Shown here one piece after another: positions 34,203-42,853 of a stretch of DNA of 64,000 nucleotides. The DNA comes from Hymenobacter yonginensis (GTDB lineage: Bacteria; Bacteroidota; Bacteroidia; Cytophagales; Hymenobacteraceae). Below the pieces are notes generated by a model that had not been told where the DNA came from, did no database searches, and saw nothing but the letters and a program-made list of their open reading frames with translations. The stretch lies in NCBI RefSeq assembly GCF_027625995.1, contig NZ_CP115396.1, positions 3,906,501 through 3,970,500 of the forward strand, given 5' to 3'. The first letter of the stretch is position 1. Each line of letters begins with the position of its first letter. The position numbers and the translations under genes were made by a program.

Positions 34203-34828
34203 TGCGCCACCTGCTTCTTCCGCTGCTGAGTGCCACGCTGCTGGCAGGCCCCGCCCTGGCCCAGACCTCACCTGACACGCCCAATCCCGACGCCGTGGCG
34301 CCGCACCCCTGGTTCCGGCCCCGCCACCTGATTCTGCAGACGGCCGGCGGCATGGGCATGGTGGCCGGCGGCGTGGGCTACAGCTTCCTGCGCGACCGGA
34401 CGGAAGCCGATGTGCTGGTGGGCTACGTGCCCAAAAAGCACGCCGGCTCGACCCTGTCCATTGCCACGCTCAAGCTGCTGTACACGCCTTACACCGTGCC
34501 GCTGGGCGAGAAGCTGGAGTTGCGTCCGCTCACGTTTGGGCCCTACGTCAGCTACACGCACGGCATTGTCAATGATGGAGAGGAAGACCAGTACACCAAA
34601 GGGTACTACTGGTTTTCCAGAAACACCCGTGTGGGTGTAGTGCTGGGTGGACGGCTCACCTACAAACGCCCTACGTTGCCTTCTGGCCGCTCGCACCGGG
34701 TGTCGGCGTACTACGAGCTGGGCACCAACGACCTGTACGTGGTCAGCTACTTCTCCAACGGCAACTTCCGCTCCCTGAGTCCAATGGATATCCTCACGCT
34801 GGGGTTGGGCCTCAAGGCTGAGTTTTAG
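34202..34828 (+). CDS. Outer-membrane beta-barrel-like protein, copy 1
   Basis: A 208-aa exported protein (signal MRHLLLPLLSATLLAGPALAQ) with alternating hydrophobic residues and a terminal aromatic (LGLGLKAEF), typical of small outer-membrane barrels. The segments VLVGYVPKKHAGSTLSIATLK, KGYYWFSRNTRVGVVLGGRLTY and YYELGTNDLYVVSYFSNGN recur in the next gene, which makes the two paralogues. Its start overlaps the stop of the phosphoesterase gene. The function is unknown. Confidence 0.78.
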   Translation: MRHLLLPLLSATLLAGPALAQTSPDTPNPDAVAPHPWFRPRHLILQTAGGMGMVAGGVGYSFLRDRTEADVLVGYVPKKHAGSTLSIATLKLLYTPYTVPLGEKLELRPLTFGPYVSYTHGIVNDGEEDQYTKGYYWFSRNTRVGVVLGGRLTYKRPTLPSGRSHRVSAYYELGTNDLYVVSYFSNGNFRSLSPMDILTLGLGLKAEF

Positions 34829-34876
34829 CGCTGCCGTTCCGGTGGCTTTCCTTCTTTCTGACGCGGTTCCTGCTGT

Positions 34877-35479
34877 ATGCGGCCACTCGTTTGCTTGGGT
34901 CTGATGAGTGTGCTGAGCGGCGCGGCCCGCGCCCAGACTGGCCCCGACTTCGGCCGGCACCGGGGTGTGCCGGTGTTTGTGAGCGTGCAGATCGGGGGTG
35001 GGGCGGGCATGGTGGCGGTGGGCGGCGGCGTGCGGCTGGCGCACCAGCGCCTGGAGCCGGAGGTGCTGGTGGGGCGCGTTCCCAAGCGCTACAGTGGCTC
35101 GCCGCTCACCATCTTCACTTTCAAAACCACCTACGTGCCGCTGCGCGAAACTCTGGGGCCGCACTGGCAGATGGGCGGCGGGCTGGGCGGCTTCATCAAC
35201 TACACCCACGGCGCCACGCTGCTCAACAGCAAGGACCCCCGCAAATACCCCGACGGCTACTACTGGTTTTCGACGCGGGTGCGCACCGGCCTCTACGTGG
35301 CTCCGCGCCTCAGCTACGCCGGGCGCCCTTCCACGCAGCACCCCCATCCGCCCGGCCTGACGGCCTACGCCGAGTTGGGCACCAACGACCTGTACTTTCT
35401 CAGCCGCGTCACCAACCGGAATTCGCCCACGCTGCGCAACATCCTCACGCTGGGCTTCGGCTCGAAAGTGAGCTGGTAA
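34877..35479 (+). CDS. Outer-membrane beta-barrel-like protein, copy 2
   Basis: A 200-aa paralogue of the preceding protein: signal MRPLVCLGLMSVLSGAARAQ, then VLVGRVPKRYSGSPLTIFTFK, DGYYWFSTRVRTGLYVAPRLSY, AYAELGTNDLYFLSRVTNRN and the C-terminal LTLGFGSKVSW. The pair is a tandem duplication, by now well diverged. The gene is probably in one transcript with the phosphoesterase and copy 1. Confidence 0.78.
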   Translation: MRPLVCLGLMSVLSGAARAQTGPDFGRHRGVPVFVSVQIGGGAGMVAVGGGVRLAHQRLEPEVLVGRVPKRYSGSPLTIFTFKTTYVPLRETLGPHWQMGGGLGGFINYTHGATLLNSKDPRKYPDGYYWFSTRVRTGLYVAPRLSYAGRPSTQHPHPPGLTAYAELGTNDLYFLSRVTNRNSPTLRNILTLGFGSKVSW

Positions 35480-35494
35480 TGCCGGAGTGGGCGG

Positions 35495-36871
35495 TTAGCC
35501 TCGCACCCCGGCCAGATACGCTTCGCGGGCTTCGTTGAGCAGGCGCAGGATGGTGGCGCGCTGGCGCAGCAGGCTCTCCAGTTGGGGCCGCTGCTGCCGG
35601 AACAGCCGCAACGCCCGCAGCCGCCGCAGCCGGCCGGCCAACTTGTTGGCGTAGTACAGGGCGTAGAAACCGGCGGGCGCCAGGCTCAGGCCGTAGAGCA
35701 GCGTCCAGCGCCAGTCCTGAGTGAAGTGGTGTACCAGCGCAATCTGGGCGGCATAGCCGACACTGAACGTAATCATGCCCACCACCAGCATGATGGGCGC
35801 CACAAACTCCACCTCCTTAGTGGCGCGCTTGGCCACCATGGAAGGCAGCTTGTAGGGCAGGTAGTTGTTGACAACCCCGTACAAATACACGGGCAGGCCC
35901 AGCACCAGCTTCAGGCCCGCCACTACGGCCCGCGAGGTGCGGGTGTCGGGGCGGCCGGTGCGCTCCAGGGCTTCGTCGGAGAGGCCGAGGCGCTTGAGGT
36001 CAGCGAGGTAGGCGGTCAGCTTTTCGCGCACCTCGCCCAGGTGGTCGGGGTCGTGCTTCTCGAAGTAGGCCACGGCCTGCAGCAGGGTGCGGCTGAGCTG
36101 GAAGTTGTCGTAGAGCGTGCGCGGGTCGTCGTCGATGAGGTGGCCGGTGAAGGTGCGCTCCAGCTGCTGCACCAGCTCGTCCTCGGCCGCGTCGCGGGTG
36201 ATAACGAGGTGCTGCTCCAGCTGCCGCCGGATGTCTTCGGTGAGCTGGTCGGCGGCGGCAGTGGGGTCCTGGCGGTAGGCGTCGGCGTAGTCGGCCACCC
36301 GGATGGGCGGGGCCACGTTCACCAGCACGTCAGATCGGAAACGCTGGGGGTCGAAGTAGTTGATGCCCACTGGCAGCACCTGCAGCCCCAGCGTGAAGTT
36401 GTGCCGTGCCTCTGCGCCCAGCGCAATGCGGGCCGCGCCGGTTTTGAGGGGCCGCAGGCGCCGCTCGCTCACGCTGGTGCCTTCCGGAAAAATCATGACC
36501 GTGCCGCCGCGCCCCAGGTAATCGTAGCACTTGCCGAAAGTGGCCTCGTTCTGGGCTTCCAGCTGCTCGGGCGTGGTGGCTTCGGCGCCGCTTTCCAGGT
36601 CCTGGCGGCGGTAAATCGGGATGGAGTTACCGGACGTGAGCAGCGCCCGCGACACCGGATTCTTGAAAAAGGTGCTCTTAGCCAGAAACGCAATGGCCTG
36701 ACGGCGGTTGGCGGCCACCACCAGCGGGTCCATAAGCGTGTTGGGGTGGTTGCTCACCATCAGCAGCGGCCCCGAGGTCTGGAGCCGGTCGCGGTGGCGA
36801 ATTTCGAGGCGGCGAAAGAATACGCGCAGGGCCACCTGCACGAGGGGCTTCATGACGGTGTAGAAGAGCAT
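35495..36871 (-). CDS. Membrane glycerolphosphate acyltransferase-like protein
   Basis: The ATG at 36871 gives 458 aa. The N-terminal half is a PlsC/GPAT-type acyltransferase with NHPNTLMDP (the NHx4D motif) and FPEGTS. The C-terminal part carries hydrophobic helices (LVLGLPVYLYGVVNNYLPYKLP, IMLVVGMITFSVGYAAQIAL, LLYGLSLAPAGFYALYYA). It would transfer acyl chains to glycerol-3-phosphate or a lysolipid in the inner membrane. The frame upstream of the chosen ATG is not conserved in character. Confidence 0.88.
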   Translation of the reverse strand: MLFYTVMKPLVQVALRVFFRRLEIRHRDRLQTSGPLLMVSNHPNTLMDPLVVAANRRQAIAFLAKSTFFKNPVSRALLTSGNSIPIYRRQDLESGAEATTPEQLEAQNEATFGKCYDYLGRGGTVMIFPEGTSVSERRLRPLKTGAARIALGAEARHNFTLGLQVLPVGINYFDPQRFRSDVLVNVAPPIRVADYADAYRQDPTAAADQLTEDIRRQLEQHLVITRDAAEDELVQQLERTFTGHLIDDDPRTLYDNFQLSRTLLQAVAYFEKHDPDHLGEVREKLTAYLADLKRLGLSDEALERTGRPDTRTSRAVVAGLKLVLGLPVYLYGVVNNYLPYKLPSMVAKRATKEVEFVAPIMLVVGMITFSVGYAAQIALVHHFTQDWRWTLLYGLSLAPAGFYALYYANKLAGRLRRLRALRLFRQQRPQLESLLRQRATILRLLNEAREAYLAGVRG

Positions 36872-37152
36872 AGAAGGCAAGTACGGCGGAACCCAACAAA
36901 CGGCCAACCTACCCGGCCCGTTCCGCCCGAGAATCGGCAGCAAATCCCGACTTTTACAGCCCGGCCGGGGCGGGCGTCTTTCGTGTACTGCGCCCCGGAT
37001 ACGGGGTTTTGGCCTATCATTGTTCCGACTTTTGCTCGGAGCGGCCGGACGCCGGTCGGCAGCGGAGACGTGGGCTTTTCGGCCGGCGGCCGGCCCCGCC
37101 CCAGCTGGTCATCAAACTTACCCGCCCTCTCTTCCCGTATAGTGTAGTCTCT

Positions 37153-37998
37153 ATGCCGCACCTCTACCGTTTGCTTTCGTTGCTGCTATGGGCACTGCTG
37201 CTGCCTGGCCAGGCACCGGCACAACTGCCCGCGCCCCTGGCGGCTGCGCCCACCGAGGCGGAAGTGCTGCGGCAGGCCACGCAGCTGATGCAGAACCGCC
37301 AGTATGAGTCGGCCTGGAAGCTGCTCAATGGCTTCGACCCCAAACACCGCCGCCCGGCCGTGGCCCTCATGCAAACCGAGCTGGCCCTCAACTACCACCT
37401 GCGCAGCCGCGAGTTGGAAGGCTTTGGCTTCGTGGATGTGAAGCCGCTGGAACGCCTGGATTCGTTGCGCGAGCATTTCACGCGCGCAGCCGTTCCGTAC
37501 CCGTTTGTGGTTGAAACGGTGCTGAAAAACCTCATCCGGCAGCACCCCACCAACTACCGCCTCCACCGCGCCCTCGCCGACTATTACTACCAGACCGAGC
37601 AATGCAACTGCGCCGAGGCCGACAAGTCGCCGGCCCAGCTCTACGCCCTGATGGTGCGCTACTACACCACCACCCACCAGCACGGCCTCGGCGACTTCAG
37701 CTCCTACTTCGCGCTGGGCTACGCCCGCCAGAGCTTGCGCCAGTTTGCCGAAAGCGTGCCCGCCTACACCCGCGCCATTGCGTTGCGGCCTAGCTACGCG
37801 CCGGCGCACTTCCAGCTGGCCTACAGCTACACCGTGCTGCAAAAGCTGCCGCTGGCCCTGCAGGAAGCCCGCGCCGCCGCCCGCTACTTCGACGACCCCA
37901 CCGCCAAAAGCGACGCCACATACCTGGCCGAAAACCTGGAAAAGAAGATTGCCCAGGCTGGCAAAGCCAAAAAACAGACGGCAACCAAGAAGAAATAA
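37153..37998 (+). CDS. Exported TPR-like protein
   Basis: The ATG at 37153 opens a signal peptide (MPHLYRLLSLLLWALLLPGQAPAQ), giving 281 aa. The mature part is helical with TPR-like repeats (ATQLMQNRQYESAWKLLNGFDP, YFALGYARQSLRQFAESVPAYTRAIALRPSYAPAHFQLAYSYTVLQKLPLALQEARAA; shown as separate units). A short Cys pair (EQCNC) lies in the middle. The C-terminus is lysine-rich (KAKKQTATKKK). Its role is unknown, probably periplasmic protein binding. Confidence 0.78.
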   Translation: MPHLYRLLSLLLWALLLPGQAPAQLPAPLAAAPTEAEVLRQATQLMQNRQYESAWKLLNGFDPKHRRPAVALMQTELALNYHLRSRELEGFGFVDVKPLERLDSLREHFTRAAVPYPFVVETVLKNLIRQHPTNYRLHRALADYYYQTEQCNCAEADKSPAQLYALMVRYYTTTHQHGLGDFSSYFALGYARQSLRQFAESVPAYTRAIALRPSYAPAHFQLAYSYTVLQKLPLALQEARAAARYFDDPTAKSDATYLAENLEKKIAQAGKAKKQTATKKK

Positions 37999-38006
37999 CA
38001 CAAAGC

Positions 38007-38042
38007 GGCCCACGCCACAAAGGTGTATTTGTGGTGTGGGCC
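38007..38042. terminator. Convergent terminator hairpin
   Basis: GGCCCACGCCACAAA at 38007-38021 pairs with TTTGTGGTGTGGGCC at 38028-38042 with one mismatch. It lies between the TPR gene and the 3' end of the aromatic operon. Confidence 0.75.
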
Positions 38043-38067
38043 TCTTCGTTTACGGGTACAGCAGTTA

Positions 38068-39138
38068 TCAGCCTTCCATCACGCGGTTCTGGCGGGCAAT
38101 GGACTCCAAATGCACGGCGGCCAAGTACTGCTCCACAAACTCGTGGGTGAGGCCCAACGTGGCGCCCTGGCGCTGGGCGCGCTCCAGCACCTCGTTCCAG
38201 CGGCTGGTCTGCAGAATGGTGATGTCGTTTTCCTTTTTGTAAAGGCCAATCTTTTCGGCCACGGCCATGCGGCGGCCCAGCAGCTGCATAATCTCGGCGT
38301 CGAGCTGGTTGATTTGCTCGCGCAGGCTGGCCAGGGCCGTCAGGAACTCGCGCTGGTCGGTGGTTTCGTGGCGCCACACCAGCGCCTCAATCAGGTCGCG
38401 CAGTACCTCGGGCGTGATTTGCTGCTTGGCGTCGCTCCAGGCGTTGTCGGGGTCGATGTGGCTTTCAATCATGTTGCCCTCGAAGCCCAGGTTGAGGGCC
38501 TGCTGGGCCACGCCGAACAGCGTGTCGCGGCGGCCGCAGATGTGGCTGGGGTCGCAGAGCAGCGGCATTTCGGGGTGGCGGCGCTTCATTTCGATGGGCA
38601 GGTGCCACATGGGCGCGTTGCGGAAGTCGGTGTTGCCGTAGCTGCTGAAGCCCCGGTGAATCAGGCCTACCTGCTCCAGACCCGCCTTTTGCAGGCGCTC
38701 CACGGCCCCCACCCACAGCTCCAGCTCCGGGTGAATGGGGTTCTTGACCAGCACCGGCACCTGCACGCCGCGCAGCACATTGGCAATTTCCTGCACCGAA
38801 AACGGGTTGCCGGTGGTGCGCGCGCCCACCCACAGAATGTCCACCCCGAAGGCCAGGCAATCCTCCACGTGCTTGGCGGTGGCCACTTCCACGGCCACGG
38901 GCAGGCCGGTCAGCTCACTGGCTTTCTTCAGCCAGGGCAGCCCCTTGGTGCCCACGCCCTCGAAACCGCCGGGCTTGGTGCGAGGCTTCCAGATGCCGGC
39001 GCGCAACGCCTGCACCTTGCCGGTAGCAGCCAGGCGCTGGCAGGTTTCGAGCACCTGGGCCTCGGTTTCGGCCGAGCACGGCCCGGAAATGAGGTACGGC
39101 TTATCGTCGGGCTGGCGGTTGAACAGGATTGATTTCAT
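38068..39138 (-). CDS. aroF: Bifunctional DAHP synthase / chorismate mutase
   Basis: A 356-aa fusion. The N-terminal 260 residues are a KDPG-aldolase-like DAHP synthase (LISGPCSAETEAQVLETC, RAGIWKPRTKPGGFEG, CDPSHICGRRDTLF), which starts the shikimate pathway from phosphoenolpyruvate and erythrose-4-phosphate. The last 90 residues form an AroQ-type chorismate mutase (LREQINQLDAEIMQLLGRRMAVAEKIGLYKKEN), converting chorismate to prephenate. Fusion with chorismate mutase typically lets prephenate or chorismate feed back on the synthase. It is the last gene of the pheA-aminotransferase-tyrA-aroF operon. Confidence 0.96.
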   Translation of the reverse strand: MKSILFNRQPDDKPYLISGPCSAETEAQVLETCQRLAATGKVQALRAGIWKPRTKPGGFEGVGTKGLPWLKKASELTGLPVAVEVATAKHVEDCLAFGVDILWVGARTTGNPFSVQEIANVLRGVQVPVLVKNPIHPELELWVGAVERLQKAGLEQVGLIHRGFSSYGNTDFRNAPMWHLPIEMKRRHPEMPLLCDPSHICGRRDTLFGVAQQALNLGFEGNMIESHIDPDNAWSDAKQQITPEVLRDLIEALVWRHETTDQREFLTALASLREQINQLDAEIMQLLGRRMAVAEKIGLYKKENDITILQTSRWNEVLERAQRQGATLGLTHEFVEQYLAAVHLESIARQNRVMEG

Positions 39139-39139
39139 G

Positions 39140-39335
39140 GGGTTTAGTGGATTGGTGAAGTGGTGGTTTGGTGGAGTGGGGAGGTGGTGGAGTGATGAGG
39201 TGGATTGTTATGCTGAGCATGTGGCGCATAAAACCAGGTTGCAGAAGCGTAGCCAAAGCATCTCTATGCCTGGCTGATTTCCGGCGGCTGCAACGAAGCA
39301 GTAGAGATGCTTCGACAAGCTCAGCATGACGTTCT
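39140..39335. repeat. Composite inverted repeat between tyrA and aroF
   Basis: A GTGGAGTGGGGAGGTGGTGGAGTG-like word array (39140-39200, matched by CTCCGCCACTCC-type words near 39350) surrounds a family C element. That element has left words TATGCTGAGC and AAGCATCTCTA and a right arm TAGAGATGCTTCGACAAGC. The family C copy at 40246-40337 has the same right arm. Confidence 0.75.
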
Positions 39336-39367
39336 AACCCACAACTCCGCCACTCCAACACGCCAGC

Positions 39368-40213
39368 TCACGGCAGAATCTTGCGGATGCGGTTGGCTTG
39401 CTGGATGCTGTCGGTCAAGCCGTTGTAGTCTTCTTGGGCCAGCAGCTCGCGCAGGTACTGGAGCTGATGCAGGTGCTCATCCAGCACGTCGAGCACGTTG
39501 AGGCGGTTTTGGCGGAAGATGGGCACCCAGGTGGCCGGCGCGCTCTTGGCCAGCCGCACCGTCGACTCGAAGCCGCCGCTGGCCAGGTCGAAGATGCGCT
39601 GCTCTTCCTTCTCCTTTTCCAGCACCGTGAGGGCCAGCGCAAACGAGGTGATGTGCGAAATGTGCGATACGTAGGCCGTGTGCAGGTCATGCTCGGCGCC
39701 ACCCAGGTAAAGCAGCCGCATGGGCAGCGCCTGAAACAGCTGCTCCACCACCCGCACGGCGTCCGGGTCGCTGTGCGCCGTGTCGCAGAGCACCACCGTT
39801 TTGCCCTCAAACAGCCCCGAAATGGCTGCTTCCGGCCCCGAGTGCTCAGTGCCCGCCATCGGGTGCGCCGCCACGAAGCGGCCCCGGCGCGGGTGGTCGG
39901 CCACGGCCGCCAGCAGTGCCTGCTTGGTCGAGCCCACGTCGATGACCACCTGGTGCGGCTCCGTCACATCGAGCACCAGCGGCAGCACCGTCACGAGGGC
40001 ATCCATGGGCACGGCCACCACTACCAGGTCGGCGCGGCGCACGGCGGCGGCCAAGTCGGTTTCGATTTCGGCTACCAGCCCCAGCTCCAGGGCCCGGCGG
40101 GCGTGAGCAGGGCTGCTTTCCACCCCAATGATATGCCGGGCCAGCCCATGCTGGCGCAGGCTGAGCGCCAGCGAGCCGCCGATAAGCCCCAGGCCGATGA
40201 TGGTGATAGTCAT
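39368..40213 (-). CDS. tyrA: Prephenate dehydrogenase
   Basis: A 281-aa TyrA. The N-terminal nucleotide-binding motif IIGLGLIGGSLALSLRQHGL is clear, followed by DVGSTKQALLAAV, FVAAHPMAGTEHSGPEAA (prephenate-site histidine) and SHISHITSFALAL. It oxidatively decarboxylates prephenate to 4-hydroxyphenylpyruvate on the way to tyrosine. It has no ACT domain. It is the third gene of the operon. Confidence 0.95.
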   Translation of the reverse strand: MTITIIGLGLIGGSLALSLRQHGLARHIIGVESSPAHARRALELGLVAEIETDLAAAVRRADLVVVAVPMDALVTVLPLVLDVTEPHQVVIDVGSTKQALLAAVADHPRRGRFVAAHPMAGTEHSGPEAAISGLFEGKTVVLCDTAHSDPDAVRVVEQLFQALPMRLLYLGGAEHDLHTAYVSHISHITSFALALTVLEKEKEEQRIFDLASGGFESTVRLAKSAPATWVPIFRQNRLNVLDVLDEHLHQLQYLRELLAQEDYNGLTDSIQQANRIRKILP

Positions 40214-40245
40214 GGTGTTGATTGGCAGGTTGGTTGATGTGAGAA

Positions 40246-40337
40246 CGTCATACTGAGCTTACTGAAGCATCTCTACCGCTTGGTTGCAATGCTAACCCAA
40301 CGAAGTGGTAGAGATGCTTCGGTAAGCTCAGCATGAC
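40246..40337. repeat. Inverted repeat, family C
   Basis: The left arm 40246-40286 (begins CGTCATACTGAGCTTACTG) and right arm 40298-40337 pair nearly perfectly. The right arm ends 3 bases before the aminotransferase stop codon. A second copy lies at 39205-39330. Confidence 0.9.
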
Positions 40338-40339
40338 AG

Positions 40340-41572
40340 TTAGCTTCTGGCGAGATGCTTCGGCTGCGCCTCTGCATGACGGCCGTGTAGGGTGTTTTGC
40401 CACTCCCGCACCCGCGCCAGCGCGTCGCGCAGCACGCTTTCCGGCTGGCAGAGGCTGACCCGGATGTAGCCGCCGCCGTTGCTGCCGAAGATGCCGCCCG
40501 GCGTCAGAAACACCCGGGCGCCGGCCAGCACGGCGTCGCTCAGGGCGTAGCCATCGGCCACGCCGGCAGGCACGGCTGCCCAGATGAACAAGCCTACCTG
40601 CCCGGGCGCGGGCGCACAGCCCACGGCCTGCAGCAGCTCCACCACCAACTCCCGGCGGGCCCGGTAGGTGGCGTTGAGGTCCTGAAACCAGTCGTCACCG
40701 AGCGCCAGCGCCGCTACGGCCGCCTGCTGCACCGGCAGAAACATGCCCGAGTCCATGTTACTCTTGAAGCGGAGCACATCGGCCAGCACGTCGGCGCGGC
40801 CGGCGAGCAGGCCCACGCGCCAGCCAGCCATATTGTGGCTTTTGCTGAGCGAGTTCAGCTCCACGGCCACCTCCAGAGCGCCCGGTACCGCCAGCAAACT
40901 CAGGGGCGGCGTTTCGTTGAGAATGAAGCCGTACGGATTGTCGTGCACCAGCAGAATGCGGTGTTGGCGCGCAAAGGCCACGAGGCGGGTCAGGAAGGGC
41001 AGGTCGGCGGCGGTGCCGGTGGGCATGTGCGGGTAGTTGACCAGCATCAGCTTCACCCGCGAGAGGTCGGTGGCAGCCAGCGCGTCGAGGTCGGGCAGCC
41101 AGCCGGCGGCTTCGGTGAGGTTGTACTCCCGGATTTCGGCCCCGCAGATTTCGGCCACGGCGCGGTAGGTGGGGTAGCCGGGATTTGGGATGAGCACCGC
41201 GTCGCCGGCTTCCAGGAACGTCATGGCCAGGTGCATCAGCCCTTCCTTCGAGCCCAGCAGTGGCAGCACCTCGGTGGCGGCCTCCAGCGCCACGCCGTAG
41301 TGGCGCTGGTAGAAATCGGCCATGGCCTGGCGCAACGCGGGCGTGCCCTGGTAGCCCTGATAGCCGTGGGCGGTGGGCTGGGCAGCTGAGGTAGCCAGCG
41401 CGGCCAGCACGCTGGGGTGCGGCGGCAGGTCGGGGCTACCGATGCCGAGGTTGATGATGTTGGCGCCGGCCGCGTTGAGGGCCGCCAGCTCGCGCAGCTT
41501 GCGGGAGAAGTAGTATTCGCCGGTGTGCGCTAGGCGGCTGGCTACGGGGATGTGCAAGGTGTTTTCTGTCAT
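40340..41572 (-). CDS. Class I/II PLP-dependent aminotransferase
   Basis: A 410-aa fold-type I aminotransferase. It has the N-terminal INLGIGSPDLPPHPSVL, the substrate-side GYQGYQGTPALRQAM, the cofactor asparagine in VNYPHMPTGT, the tyrosine in HDNPYGF, and the lysine that binds PLP in ELNSLSKSHNMAGWRVG. Its place between pheA and tyrA suggests that it transaminates phenylpyruvate and 4-hydroxyphenylpyruvate (or prephenate) to yield Phe and Tyr. The start codon lies in CTCGCAATGACAG, which is also the end sequence of the repeat at 49435-49469. Confidence 0.92.
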   Translation of the reverse strand: MTENTLHIPVASRLAHTGEYYFSRKLRELAALNAAGANIINLGIGSPDLPPHPSVLAALATSAAQPTAHGYQGYQGTPALRQAMADFYQRHYGVALEAATEVLPLLGSKEGLMHLAMTFLEAGDAVLIPNPGYPTYRAVAEICGAEIREYNLTEAAGWLPDLDALAATDLSRVKLMLVNYPHMPTGTAADLPFLTRLVAFARQHRILLVHDNPYGFILNETPPLSLLAVPGALEVAVELNSLSKSHNMAGWRVGLLAGRADVLADVLRFKSNMDSGMFLPVQQAAVAALALGDDWFQDLNATYRARRELVVELLQAVGCAPAPGQVGLFIWAAVPAGVADGYALSDAVLAGARVFLTPGGIFGSNGGGYIRVSLCQPESVLRDALARVREWQNTLHGRHAEAQPKHLARS

Positions 41573-41588
41573 TGCGAGGGTTGGCGGT

Positions 41589-41765
41589 CAGTTCCCCTCC
41601 TTGGAAAGGAGGGGACGTTGCGCGTTGGCGCAACCGGGGTGGTTGATTCGTTGAACGACTCGCGGCCAGGCCGCTAGTTACGTCAGGTGATCAAGCTCGT
41701 GCGGGTGTCGTGCAACGATCCAACCACCCCAGTTTCAGCCTTTGACTGAAACATCCCCTCCTTGG
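41589..41765. repeat. Composite inverted repeat reaching into pheA, family E
   Basis: Outer copies of CCCCTCCTTGGAAAGG lie at both ends (41596-41616 and about 41755-41770). An inner pair, GGGGTGGTTGATTCGTTG at 41634-41651 and CAACGATCCAACCACCCC at 41713-41730, is reverse complementary with two mismatches. The right part encodes the last residues of pheA. Confidence 0.85.
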
Positions 41766-42612
41766 AAAGGGGGGGAACGGCATCCTCCTCTTCCCAGCTG
41801 CCGCGGCGGTAGGCGCCCAGCACCCGCAGCTCCTCGGTCACCAGCGCTAAGTCGGCGAGCAGGGCCACCAGCTGGGCCATTTCCCTGAACTCGATATCGG
41901 CGTGAAAGCCATAGTGCCAAGGCTGGCCGGGGCGGGGGCACGACTGCAGCTTGCTCAGGTTGAGGCCGTGCGCCGCCACCCGCACCAGTACGTTGGCCAA
42001 ACTGCCGGACTCGTGAGGCACGCAGAAGTACAGCGAAGCCTTATCGGCGTGCGGATCGGTGAGGGCGGTGTCGGCGCGCTCCAGTACCAAAAATCGGGTG
42101 TAGTTGTGCGGGTCGTCGTGGATGGCGGGGGCCAGGATCTGCAGCCCGAACAGCTCGGCGGCCTGGGCGCCGGCCACCACGGCCGCGCCCGGCGTGCTGG
42201 TTTCGGCCAGCCATTGGGCGCTGCGGCCGGTGTCGTCGGTTTCCACCAGCTTCCAGTCGGGGTGGCTGTCGAGGAAGGTGCCGCACTGGCGCAGGGCCAT
42301 GGGGTGCGAGTGCACGGTGCGCACGTCGGCCAGCGTGGTGCCAGGCCGCGCCAGCAGGTGCTGATGGATGGGCAGGTACACTTCGCCGGTGACCTGCACG
42401 GCGTGGCGCTCCAGCAGCAGATAGTTGGGCAGGATGCTGCCGGCCAGCGAGTTTTCCATAGCCATGAGCCCGGCCTCGGCGGTGCCCTGCACCACGTGCG
42501 CCACCACTTCGGCAAACGTAGCGCAGGCCCGCAGCGCAGGCTCCGGCCCGAAATACCGGCGGGCGGCTACTTCGTGGAAACTTCCCTGAAAACCCTGAAT
42601 GGAAACGTGCAT
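41683..42612 (-). CDS. pheA: Prephenate dehydratase with repeat-derived C-terminal tail
   Basis: The ATG at 42612 gives 309 aa. The catalytic part begins VSIQGFQGSFHEVAARRYFG and contains the TRF motif (NYTRFLVLE). The C-terminal ACT domain (HESGSLANVLVRVAAHGLNLSKLQSCPRPG) binds phenylalanine for feedback; SCPR stands where ESRP is usual. It converts prephenate to phenylpyruvate. The normal end would be near residue 275; the remaining tail (VPPLSKEGMFQSKAETGVVG...) is translated from the family E repeat. It is the first gene of the operon and lies behind a double attenuator. Confidence 0.95.
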   Translation of the reverse strand: MHVSIQGFQGSFHEVAARRYFGPEPALRACATFAEVVAHVVQGTAEAGLMAMENSLAGSILPNYLLLERHAVQVTGEVYLPIHQHLLARPGTTLADVRTVHSHPMALRQCGTFLDSHPDWKLVETDDTGRSAQWLAETSTPGAAVVAGAQAAELFGLQILAPAIHDDPHNYTRFLVLERADTALTDPHADKASLYFCVPHESGSLANVLVRVAAHGLNLSKLQSCPRPGQPWHYGFHADIEFREMAQLVALLADLALVTEELRVLGAYRRGSWEEEDAVPPLSKEGMFQSKAETGVVGSLHDTRTSLIT

Positions 42613-42643
42613 AAGCGAGTAGCTGAGTAAGGGCAATAAAAAA

Positions 42644-42664
42644 GGGCCTCCGTATGCGGGGCCC
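42644..42664 (-). terminator. Attenuator terminator B, upstream of pheA
   Basis: Read on the minus strand, GGGCC-CCG-CATA-CGG-A-GGCCC forms a hairpin with one bulged A. It is followed at once by TTTTTTATT. It lies 31 bases before the pheA start and just after leader peptide B, the classical place for an attenuator. Confidence 0.88.
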
Positions 42665-42687
42665 TGCGGTTGGTGGTAAGCTGGGTT

Positions 42688-42765
42688 TCAGCTCAGGCAA
42701 CACGGGGCCGGTTTCTTCCAGTAGAAGAAATAGGCGTAGGTGAAAAAGTAGCGCAGGGTGGTCAT
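42688..42765 (-). CDS. Leader peptide B, Phe/Tyr-rich (25 aa)
   Basis: An ATG at 42765 opens a 25-codon frame starting MTTLRYFFTYAYFFYWKK and ending in TGA at 42688. Eight of the first 15 residues are Phe or Tyr, directly before a terminator hairpin and a phenylalanine/tyrosine biosynthetic operon. This is what a ribosome-mediated attenuation leader looks like: shortage of charged tRNA-Phe or tRNA-Tyr would stall the ribosome on the run of UUU/UUC/UAC codons. A small hairpin (AGCTG-AAACC-CAGCT) overlaps its stop codon. Confidence 0.88.
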   Translation of the reverse strand: MTTLRYFFTYAYFFYWKKPAPCCLS

Positions 42766-42787
42766 GGGCAGATGCAGGCGTAAACAA

Positions 42788-42813
42788 AGCGCCTCCCGGG
42801 GTCGGGAGGCGCT
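42788..42813 (-). terminator. Attenuator terminator A
   Basis: An 11-bp perfect stem (AGCGCCTCCCG with its complement) with a 4-base loop, followed on the minus strand by TTTGTTTA. It sits between leader peptide A and leader peptide B. Confidence 0.85.
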
Positions 42814-42853
42814 GAAGATTTTCAAGTGAAAAAGCTACACGGCGGCTACCCGA

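Noticed and set aside
35582..37147. 521-aa plus-strand frame over the acyltransferase gene
   Set aside because: It is the complement of a gene with clear NHx4D and PEGT motifs and has no domain of its own.
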